From the NCBI GenBank assembly GCA_031835245.1, contig JAVKOQ010000475.1, positions 1-34,147 of the forward strand: a DNA stretch of 34,147 bases, read 5' to 3'. The DNA is from Balamuthia mandrillaris. Its lineage: Eukaryota; Discosea; Longamoebia; Balamuthiidae. Below the pieces are notes generated by a model. It saw nothing but the letters and a program-made list of their open reading frames with translations, made no database searches and was not told the DNA's origin. The translations under genes were made by a program, and so were the position numbers. Numbering within the stretch: the stretch's first letter is position 1; every line of letters starts with the position of its first letter. This document shows, piece by piece, positions 10,923 to 20,392 of this stretch.

Positions 10923-11396
10923 GAGCACTCTCTTGAATACGGGAGGTCCAACTCCCTTCTCTCTCTCAAATTTTTCCCACTGTCACTTTCCATTTATTTT
11001 TTTTTTTGTTTTCCTCAATCCTTGCACTTCCTTCTGCCTGCTCTTTATCGAAATCCAAAAAGCACCTTTCATGAGTTTCATTATTTTAAAAAAAAAAAAA
11101 AACAAACGTGGGCTGTAACGTTTGTTGTTGCTTGTTGGTTCCTTTTCTTTCTTTGTGTCTCGTCCCCAAACAAAAGCCCACGTCAGGAATATCTATTTTA
11201 AGAAGGTGATGACCTCACGAAAATGAAAGGCATACCATGATGTCATAATATTCAAATTTGGATATCGATGATGTCACATAAAGATCATCGCGATCTACTG
11301 CATCGAGATAGAAAGCATTTGCAAAGAGGAGAGAGCAACGACAACAACACCTATTGTGAGCACACACACCCCACAAGAAACTCAACAGAAGCTCAA
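10923..11396. promoter_or_regulatory. Intergenic region with a cluster of CRE-like octamers
   Basis: 474 bases between the receptor stop and the mitochondrial-type gene. It contains T-rich and A-rich runs, a 9-base inverted repeat (ACGTGGGCT at 11106-11114, AGCCCACGT at 11175-11183), and three bZIP-like octamers: TGACCTCA (11210-11217), TGATGTCA (11238-11245) and TGATGTCA (11269-11276). Probably the promoter of the gene starting at 11397. No coding region is supported. Confidence 0.5.
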
Positions 11397-12211
11397 ATGC
11401 AGCGGGCTGTTGTTAGCAGTGGCAAGCCATTCCGGCTCTGCGCCAGTAGAGGGCATGCTGCGCCTTTCCTTTCCTTTACCGAGGTACCCAATCATACCCA
11501 CTTTTTTTTTCGTGCGCTCACTGCCCAGCTGATCATTCTAATCTAATCTTTCCGTCTTGTGCAACTTTCTGCTCTTTCTTTCAGTCTTCCACTCTCTTCC
11601 GCGCTGGTTCCGCGCCCTTCCTTTGCTCTTCCTCCACAACAACCATCTCCTCCCCCACCTCCTTCCCCGCCCACCCGCTGGTGCAACAACGGGCGGACTA
11701 TTCCCGCAAACGACCGGCCGGCAAGCTGGGCGTCGCGCGGAAGGAGTTCCGCCAAAGGCGCCACGAGATTTGGCACGAAAAGGTGTCCAAGCGCGTGGCC
11801 GAGAACCAGCGCACCCTCAGGTTCCTGGAAGAGGCCGCCTTGCCGGACCAAGAAGGAGAGGAAGAAGAGGAAGAGGAGAGCAACAACGAGCCGGAGATCC
11901 CGCCGGAGGATCTGAGGGACCCGGTGGAGCTGCAACTGAAGAAGGGCAGGCAGAGCAGGCGGTGGAAGCAGCACGTGGTGGCGTCCGGGCGGCTGGGCTT
12001 GTCCTTGACGGGGTCGGGAGTCTACGCTGCACCTGCTAGCTATTCACCACCCCAACCACCTTCTTCTGCTTCATCAACTTCATCTTAAAAACCAACAAAT
12101 AGGACTTCATACATTTTTGTTTTCTTCATCTTTTTTTTTTCTTCAAGGAGGAAGAAAAAGAGAAGATGGAAAGAAGAAGCGGAGGAATTGAAGGACCGTC
12201 GTTGGAAGTGA
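11397..12211 (+). CDS. Probable mitochondrial protein of unknown function, basic and helical
   Basis: Three phase-consistent exons: 11397-11483, 11585-12012 and 12148-12211, about 192 residues. The N-terminus MQRAVVSSGKPFRLCASRG and the following Ser/Arg-rich, acid-free stretch look like a mitochondrial presequence. The middle (ADYSRKRPAGKLGVARKEFR, then WHEKVSKRVAENQRTLRFLE) is basic and helical, followed by an acidic run, RRWKQHV, and a last exon encoding RKKKRRWKEEAEELKDRRWK. The second intron is inferred from a strong polypyrimidine acceptor at 12147 and matching phase; without it the frame ends at 12088 in a low-complexity tail. The style recalls mitoribosomal proteins such as mS26, but I cannot confirm that. 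The first splice (TTTACCGAG/GT to CTTTCAG) is convincing. Confidence 0.6.
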
Positions 12212-12585
12212 ATAGTTCCTAGGTCCAGCAGCAGATGAAGAAGAGCTGTTCTTTCTCAGGGTTTTATCGTAACGGTTGTTTTCTTTTCTTTCTTTCTTTC
12301 TTGTGGCTTCTGTTTCTTCTTCTTCTTCTTGTTCTTCTTGTTCGTCTTGTTCTTCTTCTTCTTGTTCTTGTTCTTCTTCTTCTTCTTCTTCTTGTTCTTC
12401 TTCTTCTTCTTCTTCTTCTTCTTCTTCTTCTTTCTCTAGCACCCCCATCTTTCTATCCTCCTTATCGTAGCGTAGTTGTTGCCTTACTTCCAGAGGAGAA
12501 CTTCGAGATGGAATGGAATGCATTAAAAACGGGGTAAAAATACAAAGGGCTCAAAAAAAAAGTGAGTGAAGGGTGGGCTTCGTCT
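12212..12585. other. Convergent intergenic region with (CTT)n repeat
   Basis: Lies between two convergent genes. About 12285-12433 is a (CTT)n/(CTTGTT)n run that opens poly-Leu and poly-Glu frames on opposite strands; neither looks like a gene. The flanks should hold both polyadenylation regions. Nothing else was recognised. Confidence 0.7.
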
Positions 12586-13270
12586 TCAATCTTTTTTGAG
12601 TTGAGTGACGAGAACCACTATTAATATGATGAGAATGACGACCACTACCGCTGTAACGATAATACCGAGGCAACACATCTTTCGTCGAGCTGCACATTGT
12701 AACTTGTTGCTCTTTTTTTTTTTTTTTTTTTTTTTTGAGGAAATGAGAGAGAGAGAGAGAGAGAGAGAAACGAAACCCGAAAGGAAAGAAAAAAAAGGAA
12801 GGTCGTATTACCACTTCGAGTTCTTCAACCGCATAGTCGGTGTTTGCTTTTGCTGTGGAAGCCTGTGTCTCTACTGTAGTGAGGATTTCTCCTTGATCAT
12901 GCACCAACGTTGATACATCTATTCTCCACCAAAAACAACAATAGCAACAAAAAGAATGAAAACGAACGCGATGAACGTAGGAAGAAAATGGAATGCTCAG
13001 AACGAATAGAGAAATAAAATAAAGGAGAAAAGAAAAACAATACCACGAAAGACTTCGCCAAGTTCTTGCAGGTCCAGCTCTATTTGATGTATTTGTTCGT
13101 TGCGTTCGCGTATCAACTTCTCATCGACGTCGACATCGTCTAGTCCCAGTTCCTTCATCTTCATTTGAAAGCCTTTGCCATCGCTGTCATCATCGTCGTC
13201 ATCATACCGTCCTGCCTTCATACTCTTTCTGTCTGTTGTTTTTCGGTGAGGATCAGCATAATAGGAGGGT

Positions 13271-13306
<36 letters not shown>

Positions 13307-13814
13307 CGAGAAGCGAGAAGCGAGAAGCGAGAGAAGAGAGGAGAGAAAAAAGAAAAGGAGAGAAAAGAGGAAATGAAACGAGAAATGAAACGTAACGGTT
13401 TACAGTCTCCTCGATCACCTGCACCGCCTCTCGCTCTTTCTTCAAAGACAGCTGCGCCGCCCTCTCATAGTCCTGCAAGAGGTCCCTAAACTGCCCGCCC
13501 AGCCGATCCCTCTTGGCTCGGCTCTTCACGTCGGCCGCCTTCCACCGCCGCTCCGAGTCCCCGCCGTAGAGGTCCTCGCGGGTGCGTTTGGCCAGGTCGG
13601 TGGTCTCCTCGCGCAGCCGCGAGAGGTCCTGGCGCAAGCGGTCGTTGTCCTGGCGCGTGCCGAGCTTTTGGCTGAGCTCCTTCAGCTGCGAGACGTTGCG
13701 GGAGAGCTGCTGCAGCTGGTCGGCGATCCGGTCCAAGAGGGCCGCCTCCGAGCCCGAGCCCGCCTGACCCTGCTTTGCCTTGCCCCACGCCCCAAATTCA
13801 TCATCACTTGCCAT
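12586..13814 (-). CDS. Qa-SNARE syntaxin (endosomal syntaxin-7/Pep12-like)
   Basis: A tail-anchored t-SNARE driving endosomal or vacuolar membrane fusion. Four exons: 13814-13404, 13224-13044, 12918-12812 and 12702-12586, 271 residues. Residues about 25-135 form an Habc-type helical region (LLDRIADQLQQLSRNVSQLK, LSRLREETTDLAKRTREDL, FRDLLQDYERA). A Qa SNARE motif follows, with EQIHQIELDLQELGEVFRDV and LVHDQGEIL; the Q in HDQGE is the zero-layer glutamine. The protein ends with RRKMCCLGIIVTAVVVV, a membrane helix and a short QLKKD tail. I start at MASDDEFGAWG (13814) rather than the upstream in-frame ATG because the extra stretch is unlike the family. The endosomal subtype is inferred from similarity to syntaxin 7/12; the SNARE assignment itself is firm. 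Introns contain (TC)n on the sense strand. Confidence 0.93.
13271..13304 (+). repeat. (GA)n microsatellite in syntaxin intron 1
   Basis: An uninterrupted GA run followed by several GAGAAGC repeats. On the transcribed (minus) strand this is a TC tract within the intron between 13403 and 13225. Confidence 0.9.
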
Positions 13815-14099
13815 TATTTTTATTATTTGCTTGGTATGGTGTGCGTGCGTGCGTTCGTTTTCTTTGTTAAAGTTTGCCCTTGTGCTTGGCAAGTAACGCG
13901 AGAGGAAAGTCAGTTATTCTTTTGTCTTCCTTTGCCTTTCCTCTCCTTGTCTTTCTTTTCTTTTTGGTTATTGCGGCACGTGTCCTTCGTTATTGTATCG
14001 TGCTCCACTATAGCACGAATCCTGCTGTAATTGTGCTGTATGATCTTTCACCCACGACGACGTGACCATCCTCTCTGGTCAAAACAAAATAAAAATAAT
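13815..14099. promoter_or_regulatory. Divergent promoter, syntaxin / nucleotidyltransferase
   Basis: 285 bases separate two divergent starts. The region is T-rich with a GTGCGTGCGTGCG stretch near 13841. No TATA box or gene was assigned. Confidence 0.4.
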
Positions 14100-15008
14100 A
14101 TGGAGCAACGCAACAACCACCAAGGCGAGGAAGTAGCAGCAGCAGCACCACAACAAGATGCCTTCATGGTGCCGGCGATGAGCTCGGAGGAACAAGCCAG
14201 GATAAGCCAGGAGATGGAGGCCCTGATGAGCAGCCAGGCCGCCAAGCTGAGCCTCCCCGCGCTCTGCCAACGCCTGCGCCTCCCGGAAGCCCAGGTGCTG
14301 CGCTGCTACCTGGTGGGTAGCAGGCTCTGGGGGACCGCCTCGCACCACAGCGATTGGGACTTTGTCGTTGTGCTCAAGGACAAAAGCGGTGGTGGTGGCG
14401 GCGGCGGCGAAAAAGCGCAACTGCACAATGGAAACATCGATGCCAGCGTCTTGACCAACAGCCAGTTCCTGAAGAAGATCTATGAGGACCACTCCATGCA
14501 TTACCTGATATGTCTGTGGCTGCCGCCCATGTACCGTTGGAAGGAGGAAGGGAAAAGAGAGCCAAAACAACAAGCAGCAAACAACAAGAACAAGAACACA
14601 AAGAAACCATCAACCGCAAGAAGACAACAGGCAGAAACATATGGAGGAGAAACGGAAGGGGAGAGAAAGCTCAGTATGCAGAGACTGTATGAATCGGTGG
14701 CAGAGGAGACGAGAAGGGACTGGAGAATAGCGGAGAAGCGGTGGCAAAAGGGGGCATTGGCGGAGAGCAAGAAGACGGTGGTGCATGCTTTGCGGTTGGT
14801 CCTGTTAGCCACTCAAATCGTGGAGCGAGGTTACATCCATAACTACCACGTTGCTTTTCCTCTAACACATCGTTTACTCTATGAAGAAGATGGGTATCAA
14901 CAAGAAGAAGGAGAGAACGAGGAGGATGGTTGGAAACGGTTTCATGCAAAGAGTTGGCCGATATTTGAGGCTTGTTTACAACTATTGGAGAAAGCTTGCT
15001 CCGCATAG
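14100..15008 (+). CDS. Minimal (MNT-type) nucleotidyltransferase-fold protein
   Basis: A single-exon 302-residue protein. Residues 72-91 read VGSRLWGTASHHSDWDFVVV, the GS...DxD signature of the polymerase-beta nucleotidyltransferase superfamily; the two Asp of SDWD (about 85 and 87) would bind metal, and NGNIDASVLT (about 110-120) may give the third acidic residue. A conserved-looking C-terminal helical part follows (TVVHALRLVLLATQIVERG), as in proteins pairing an MNT-like domain with a helical bundle. Substrate unknown. The insert between residues about 145 and 200 is Lys/Asn/Gln-rich low complexity. The start ATG at 14100 is chosen over an upstream in-frame one because the intervening sequence is not protein-like. 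A role in RNA or nucleotide modification is inference. Confidence 0.75.
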   Translation: MEQRNNHQGEEVAAAAPQQDAFMVPAMSSEEQARISQEMEALMSSQAAKLSLPALCQRLRLPEAQVLRCYLVGSRLWGTASHHSDWDFVVVLKDKSGGGGGGGEKAQLHNGNIDASVLTNSQFLKKIYEDHSMHYLICLWLPPMYRWKEEGKREPKQQAANNKNKNTKKPSTARRQQAETYGGETEGERKLSMQRLYESVAEETRRDWRIAEKRWQKGALAESKKTVVHALRLVLLATQIVERGYIHNYHVAFPLTHRLLYEEDGYQQEEGENEEDGWKRFHAKSWPIFEACLQLLEKACSA

Positions 15009-15078
15009 TTTGAAAACAGATCTAGTTCTATTGATGATAAGGGCAGTGATACAAAAAGACGTTGGAGTAGCGTTTGGT

Positions 15079-16752
15079 TCAGGAGACAATGAGTTCGGAA
15101 GGAGCTGAGGCTAGTTGATGTAAAAGATGCATGGCTTCGTCTATCTCATCTTCCACCACTTTGTATTCTAATTGTAATATCTGTTATAAACAAAGGTTAG
15201 CTTTCTTCTTTCTTCTTTCGTTCTCTTTATGTTGCTTTCGGCTTCTTTGTTCCCTCTTCTCTTCGTTTCTTATTCTCTTTTCTGTTTCATTCATCACCTT
15301 AGAAACTTAACGAACCTGATATTCAATATTTTCAACCAGACGACAGTTCGTCTTCCTAGAAGAAGCAAGCGCTGAAAGCTTCTGCCTCATTCGCTGCAGT
15401 AACAGTTCATCCACCTCTCCATTCTCTTTCTTCTTCTCTTGTTCGTAGTGTCGGTTCAGCTCTTTCATCTCTTCCGTTTGTCTTTGGATGAGCTTCTTGA
15501 GTTCAGTTTTGTGGTGAGCAAGATGAAGCAATACTCGTTCCTCTTCAGCGGATAACGACTTTGTCGTCGCGACTTCGCTCTTCAACAAAGAAGAATCGCT
15601 CTTTTTTGAGGAGACAGAAGATGTATCTGAGGAAAGAAGAGAGTTCAGGTGATGAAGCCAAGCAAAGCAAACGATGCAACAGACAAGGGCAATGAGAGGC
15701 AGGATACTGTAGAAAGACAACGAAGAGAAAGGCGATGGAGAAGGAGGAGAAGAAGAGGGAAGAGCCGCAAATGGACGACTGATGATGACAATGAGAAATA
15801 GCAGTAAAGTGACGCGAAGAAAGATCGCAAAGCTGTGGAAGGAACGAAGGAACGAGGGATGAACACTTGAAAGAGGTGATGCTGATGTAGCGATGCTGTT
15901 GGAAGGAAGAGGAGAGGATGAAAATGCCGCTGGTTTGTTTCTCTGTTCTTTTTTGGAGGAAGAGGGCACATCTTGAAAAAAGTTTTCTTCGTTGGAGCCG
16001 TCTCCGTCGTCTTCGTTACGGTAGGCACGCATATGTTGTTGCGATAACAGTGTTGCTTTGGGTTGAGTATCGCCCTTTGTGCACGTATCGATCAAACTCA
16101 CTGCTTCAGAAACATTGACAACGGTTGAAGTGTTGCAGAGGCTCGTTGCGTGAGGTAGTTCCTTTGTGGCTGTGGCGTCCGTTCCGTCTTGCTCTTTTTG
16201 CATCCCTGTTTGTTGTTCTTCGACTACAACCGCATGATCTGATCCATCTTTTGCTTGTTTATCGATGTCTCTCGTTACCAGCATCGCCCCGTCATGCTCT
16301 ACTGGTGCTTCTTGTTCTCCTTCTTGTTCTTCTTCTTCTTCTTCTTCTTCTTCGATTTCTTCAGCGACCTTCGCCCCCTCTGTTTCTGATTTATCGGGTA
16401 CCCAATACGTTTCTGCTGCTCGGTTGTCTCTGTCTCGCCCTTCCTCTTCTGATTCTTTGCCCTCCACTTCTGGTTCTTCTTCTTCTCCTCCTCCTCCTCC
16501 TCCTGCCTCCTCCTCTGCCACTTCGTCTTGGCTGTCCTCGTCGTCTTGAGCCAAGCGTCGTCTTTCATCGATGATACGTTGAATGAGCTCTTTCTTGGTA
16601 CCGCCGACACGCAGGCCCATTTCCTTCAACAACCTTCGCAACTCAACCACTGTATGCTGCTTCAACTCTTCCTCCTCATCCTCCTCCTCCCCTTCACTCT
16701 TTGTTCCCTCCTCCGCCTCATCCTCCTCTATTCTTCTTGCCTTCCGTTTCAT
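15079..16752 (-). CDS. SAP-domain protein with two membrane helices (probable inner nuclear membrane protein)
   Basis: Two exons, 16752-15316 and 15180-15079, 512 residues. After a basic/acidic N-terminus, residues about 31-63 form a SAP domain (TVVELRRLLKEMGLRVGGTK then KELIQRIIDERR), which binds AT-rich DNA. A long acidic low-complexity stretch follows. Hydrophobic helices lie at about 306-323 (FAIFLRVTLLLFLIVIIS) and 349-367 (ILPLIALVCCIVCFAWL). The C-terminal third is a charged helix or coiled coil (LKKLIQRQTEEMKELNRHYE). Two helices with both ends on the same side is the layout of LEM/HeH nuclear-envelope proteins (Man1, Src1/Heh), so tethering chromatin at the inner nuclear membrane is a reasonable inference. 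No MSC domain was recognised. It converges with the nucleotidyltransferase, with 70 bases between stops. Confidence 0.8.
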
Positions 16753-17262
16753 TTGCGCTACTTTTTTTTACAGTATTTACTTTCATTTTTTGTAGACAAA
16801 AATTGGCGGGAACCTCAAAGTGAGTAGGTTACAATCAATTCAAACAGAGGTTTATCGAAAAATCAACAAAGTTGTACCTGCCAATCGATTATTCTCAATT
16901 TCTTCCAATTGTTCGCCAAAATGCACGATAATTGGCGCAGTTTTTCTTCAGATTTCATTCGCAGAACACGGGCAGAGCTTGTGCCACATCAGCAAGCCAA
17001 CGTCACCCATGCTTGATATAGCAAATCTGCGTCGAGGGTTGCCCAGGAAAGGTTGGGGAATCGGCTTCACCTATTGTTGTGGCAGCCACATAAAAGCTTC
17101 TTTTTCCCGACTTTTTCACTTTTTTTCTTTCCCCCCTCGCAACAACACTACACGCTACACGACCGCTACATTAAAAACACACACTTTGATTATTTTTTTC
17201 CCCCTCCAGGTAGCAGCTCTTTCGCAAAGCGCGCTACTGATTTTTCCCTTTGATTTTTAGAG
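16753..17262. promoter_or_regulatory. Divergent promoter with three E2F-like sites
   Basis: 510 bases between two divergent starts. Three E2F/DP-like motifs are visible: TTGGCGGGAA (16803-16812), TTCGCCAAAA (16912-16921, minus orientation) and TTGGCGCA (16932-16939). The region otherwise holds T-rich runs near 17100-17210. No coding exon is supported. Confidence 0.5.
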
Positions 17263-18681
17263 ATGCAACAACCCATCTCCGCTACAACAACACACAGCGC
17301 TTCTGAAAAGATGGACTTGGAGCGCAAAACAACCACGACAACGACGGCCGCACGGCCCACTGTGCCTGCCCCTCAAACGCAACCCAAACAAACCACAGCC
17401 TCTGCTCCCTCCACATCCGCAACCACAAAAGCTGCCTCCACTGCGCCCTATCGATTGGTGGTGCGGCGGCAGGGCTCGTTGGAGCAGGACAAGATCTACA
17501 AGAACGGTGTGAAGAAGAACGTGCATGCCGTCATCAAGAACAACCCCTTTGAGATGGAGCTTGGACTGGAGGGCCAAATTCCCGCTGACGTTAACTTTCA
17601 CAGATTCACCGTAAAGGCCTCCCTTCTATACGACACCAACTCTGCGGCAGAAAAGATGGTGGACTTCATCAAGTCCCCTCCCATGGAGTACGACTGCAAG
17701 GTCTCCAATAATGGCCAGTCCGTTCTGGTGGACATGAAGCTGAGTGTGCTCTCCTCCCAACACGAGGACATGTTTTTCCTTGTCAAGTTCCGACCGACCA
17801 CCTCGACCGGCTCCCCTTTAGAGCTGCCCGCTCCCGTCTATTCCGAGCCGATCAAGGTCGTCTCCAAGCCGGCGCAGCTGAAGCGGAATCGAACTGCGGT
17901 GGCCAAGGGTGCTAAACGCACCTTCAACGACACACTGAAGGAGAGCCTGTCTCGGATCGAGGCGCAACAGAAAGAGCAGCAGGAGCTGATGGGAACCATC
18001 CTTCGCACCCTTGCTTCTGCAAGCGGAGCTGCTGCTCTCGCTCAGGCTCCCCAAGTGAAAGCGGAACAAGAGGAAGAGACTGCTGCTCCTGCCGAACAAC
18101 GCGCGCAAAAGCGTCAACGCACGGAGGAACAGGAAACCGATAAGGCCAAAGAACCTGCGGAAAAAAAGGGGCTCAGCGCGCAGGCCCGATTCACCAAGCA
18201 CTTACACGGCTTGGTAGAGGCCTACAACAATATGGCTGCTGAAGAACGACCCGAAACGGTAAGAAAGGTGGTGCGGACAATCCCTTCCGACATAGCGGGC
18301 AAGCTCCCCGAGGTAATTGACCGCCTTTGGAGCGAAGGCCTTCAAAGGGAGGTAGGACGGAACGTGGCCACCGGCTCGCCTTATTCGGGCCTCAATAACT
18401 TTGAGGACTTCTACAACAGACCGGCTGGCAGCGAAGACCTCTTTTCTGTTTTGAATCATCATCATCTTCGTTCCTCTCAAGAACTACTTCCCTCATCCAC
18501 AACTCAGACCACATCGGCAACTACGGAAACGGAGTCTCCCGCTGAACCCAACTTCGAAGAACTCTTTGCCATGTTTTTGCCCTCGTCGACATCCAACGAA
18601 GGTGACTATTTCCTTGCCCAACCTTCTCTCCTCCTTTCTGGTTCCTATGATGACGCGGAGGAGGAAAGCTGCTCGGTCTAA
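17263..18681 (+). CDS. Putative transcription factor with STAT/Rel-like Ig-fold DNA-binding domain (CudA-type)
   Basis: A single exon of 472 residues. A Thr/Ala/Pro-rich leader is followed at residues about 64-210 by a compact beta-rich domain: YRLVVRRQGSLEQDKIYKNG, then VKKNVHAVIKNNPFEMELGL, a Cys/Asp-rich centre, and closing SEPIKVVSKPAQLKRNR. A domain ending in S-x-P-I-x-V-V-S-K-P plus a basic run resembles the CudA/SpaA family of amoebozoan factors and the general STAT/Rel/NDT80 Ig-fold layout; I recall this by style, not by alignment. A coiled segment (SLSRIEAQQKEQQELM), a bipartite-type basic region (QKRQRTEEQ) and an acidic C-terminus ending DDAEEESCSV follow, typical of an activation region. 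A spliced C-terminal extension into exon-like sequence beyond 18876 is possible. Target genes unknown. Confidence 0.7.
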   Translation: MQQPISATTTHSASEKMDLERKTTTTTTAARPTVPAPQTQPKQTTASAPSTSATTKAASTAPYRLVVRRQGSLEQDKIYKNGVKKNVHAVIKNNPFEMELGLEGQIPADVNFHRFTVKASLLYDTNSAAEKMVDFIKSPPMEYDCKVSNNGQSVLVDMKLSVLSSQHEDMFFLVKFRPTTSTGSPLELPAPVYSEPIKVVSKPAQLKRNRTAVAKGAKRTFNDTLKESLSRIEAQQKEQQELMGTILRTLASASGAAALAQAPQVKAEQEEETAAPAEQRAQKRQRTEEQETDKAKEPAEKKGLSAQARFTKHLHGLVEAYNNMAAEERPETVRKVVRTIPSDIAGKLPEVIDRLWSEGLQREVGRNVATGSPYSGLNNFEDFYNRPAGSEDLFSVLNHHHLRSSQELLPSSTTQTTSATTETESPAEPNFEELFAMFLPSSTSNEGDYFLAQPSLLLSGSYDDAEEESCSV

Positions 18682-18877
18682 AAAGGGGAGTTTGGTCTTT
18701 TTTGCTGCCATTTTTTTGTTTGGTTTTTAGTTTGTTTTTATATTTTTGGCGGTCGGATGGCCAATTCCCCTCTTTAGAACGGGTTTGCTTCTCTCCTCTT
18801 GCGTCCTTCTTCCTATCTTCGTTGATTCCTTGCATTCACCTTCTTCTGCATTCTTCGCACACCGATATTTTTATTAG

Positions 18878-19242
18878 CTGCTTCGAACCACAATCCCCAA
18901 CAACACAACAACCACAACAATCACTTCGTCTCCTCGCCGCGGCGTCTCTCTCCTCGCTCTGATTATTATTACCGCTCTCCTTCGCTCTCTCGCAGCAACA
19001 GCGGCAGCTTTAGCAGGCTCTGGTCTCTACCTGGTGGCGCTCCTCGGCTCTCCTTCACAGGCAGCAGCAATAATGTAAATGGTGCTTCCAGCAGCAGTGG
19101 TGCCCCGCCTGTAACGGCAACTCCGATCACGTTGACTACGCCGATGAACAATAGCTCTGCTCCACCCGCTTCGTCAGAGCAACGCGGCAATGGAAACTTG
19201 CCGAGGCTCCTTCCCGTGAAGCAAGAGAAAAGTGGTTAAGTT
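18878..19242 (+). CDS. Possible internal or C-terminal exon, Ser/Asn/Pro-rich (unassigned)
   Basis: Following an acceptor-like TTTTTATTAG, a frame stays open for about 120 codons with non-random composition: SNHNPQQHNNHNNHF, SSPRRLSPRSDYYYRS, GSSNNVNGASSSSGAPP, NLPRLLPVKQEKSG, then a GGTTAAG donor-like site at its end. There is no in-frame ATG near the beginning, so it would need an upstream exon, perhaps the neighbouring transcription-factor gene through a donor at 18601 (GAAG/GTGACT, phase 1, which fits). It could equally be 3' UTR that happens to be open. Confidence that it is translated is low to moderate. Confidence 0.3.
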
Positions 19243-19277
19243 CGCTTCTTTTTTCCGTTTCGCATTGTGTGTTGTTG

Positions 19278-19439
19278 CAGTGCTTACAGCAACACGCCAT
19301 CCGACCGCCCAAACAACACAAACAGCACAATAGTGGCTGGCGAACCAAGGGACAGCTCTCGCGCGACTGTGAAGCCGACAGGAGGGAAAGATTTCTCGTC
19401 CGTTGTCGTTGCGTTCGCACTGGACGAAGACGAAGGAGG
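19278..19439 (+). CDS. Possible exon (unassigned) after a TTGTTGCAG acceptor
   Basis: A good acceptor precedes a stretch whose best-looking frame reads AYSNTPSDRPNNTNSTIVAG, then GGKDFSSVVVAFALDEDEG before a GGTAGGG donor-like site. The frame needs a phase-2 donor upstream, which the preceding patch supplies only through weak sites, so the join is unproven. Function unknown. Confidence 0.25.
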
Positions 19440-19923
19440 TAGGGAGGCCCACATCGCACCACCGTTTTTTTTCTTTTGCTTTGTTACTTTTCAAAGCCAC
19501 ACTTGTAAAACACAAAGAAACACACAGACGAGGTTCTTTTTCATTATTCGGACGCACTCTGGAGGATATTGGTGGGTGATAACGTTGTTTTATTTTATGT
19601 TTAGCTCAACATTTGTAAATTGTGGGGTGGTAAGTGCAGCGGCGGAGCAACAAGTGGTTTGTTGTGCTACTGCTGTAGCTTTTCTCTCCCTTTTTTCTTA
19701 TGCGTCCTTTGCCTCTTTCTTTCTCTCTGCTTTTCACTTTTTTTTTCTCTTTTCTTTGTAGGGGTTGGTTGCTTCAATGGTTTTAAGGTCTGGACAGAAG
19801 TGGTTTTTTTTTTGTCGAAGGTCGTATGTATGTGCGTTGGTCACCTGCTTTTTCTTTGGCGCATTGGCTTGTGTGCATGATTGTTGTCTGGTGTTGTACT
19901 TGCAACAGGTTGTAGCGGAAATA

Positions 19924-19961
<38 letters not shown>

Positions 19962-20384
19962 GCTCTCCTTCCTTTCTCTCACTGATATCCCATCTCTTGT
20001 TTGTCGTGGTGCAAAACAGCTTGCGTTTACTCACAGGTGAAAAGTGGGAGCACCGCCGTAGGATTGTGGAGTGTACTCTTTGTTCTGTGCGCCAATGCTG
20101 TTTGCGGGTGTTGTTCACCTGGCGCACCAAACAAAGGGGTTGACACTCCTGCGTTTCCTTTCCCTTCATACCACAGCGTTGTTTTTACAAGCACACAATA
20201 ATGGGCGATGAACTGATGAGGCTAGAAAAAAAAAAGTAAAAGTTGCTTTTTTAATGGTGGAGTTTTCCATTATGCACAGCATCGTAATGACCGCAAGCAA
20301 AGGGCACCCGCCTCCTAGCCTAACTTCTGCAGCTCTTCTCTTGTCCCACTCTCCACTTGAAAAGCGCACGAAAGCACCTTGGCA

Positions 20385-20392
20385 TGACGTCA
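20385..20392. promoter_or_regulatory. Perfect CRE palindrome TGACGTCA
   Basis: An 8-base palindrome matching the canonical bZIP (CREB/ATF) site, 379 bases upstream of the CARMIL start codon. One such octamer can arise by chance in a window of this size. Confidence 0.4.

Noticed and set aside
11106-11183. 9-base inverted repeat ACGTGGGCT/AGCCCACGT as a possible structured RNA or transposon end
   Set aside because: The arms are 60 bases apart with no target-site duplication, no transposase and no further pairing; more likely chance or two G-box-like ACGTGG sites.
12143-12537. Poly-Leu (plus) and poly-Glu (minus) frames
   Set aside because: Caused by the (CTT)n repeat between convergent genes. 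Only the short RRWKEEAEELK exon at 12148-12211 has splice support.
18969-19557. Minus-strand frames of 73-127 codons
   Set aside because: Composition is not protein-like and no splice or family support is seen; the plus-strand frame over the same DNA is more plausible.
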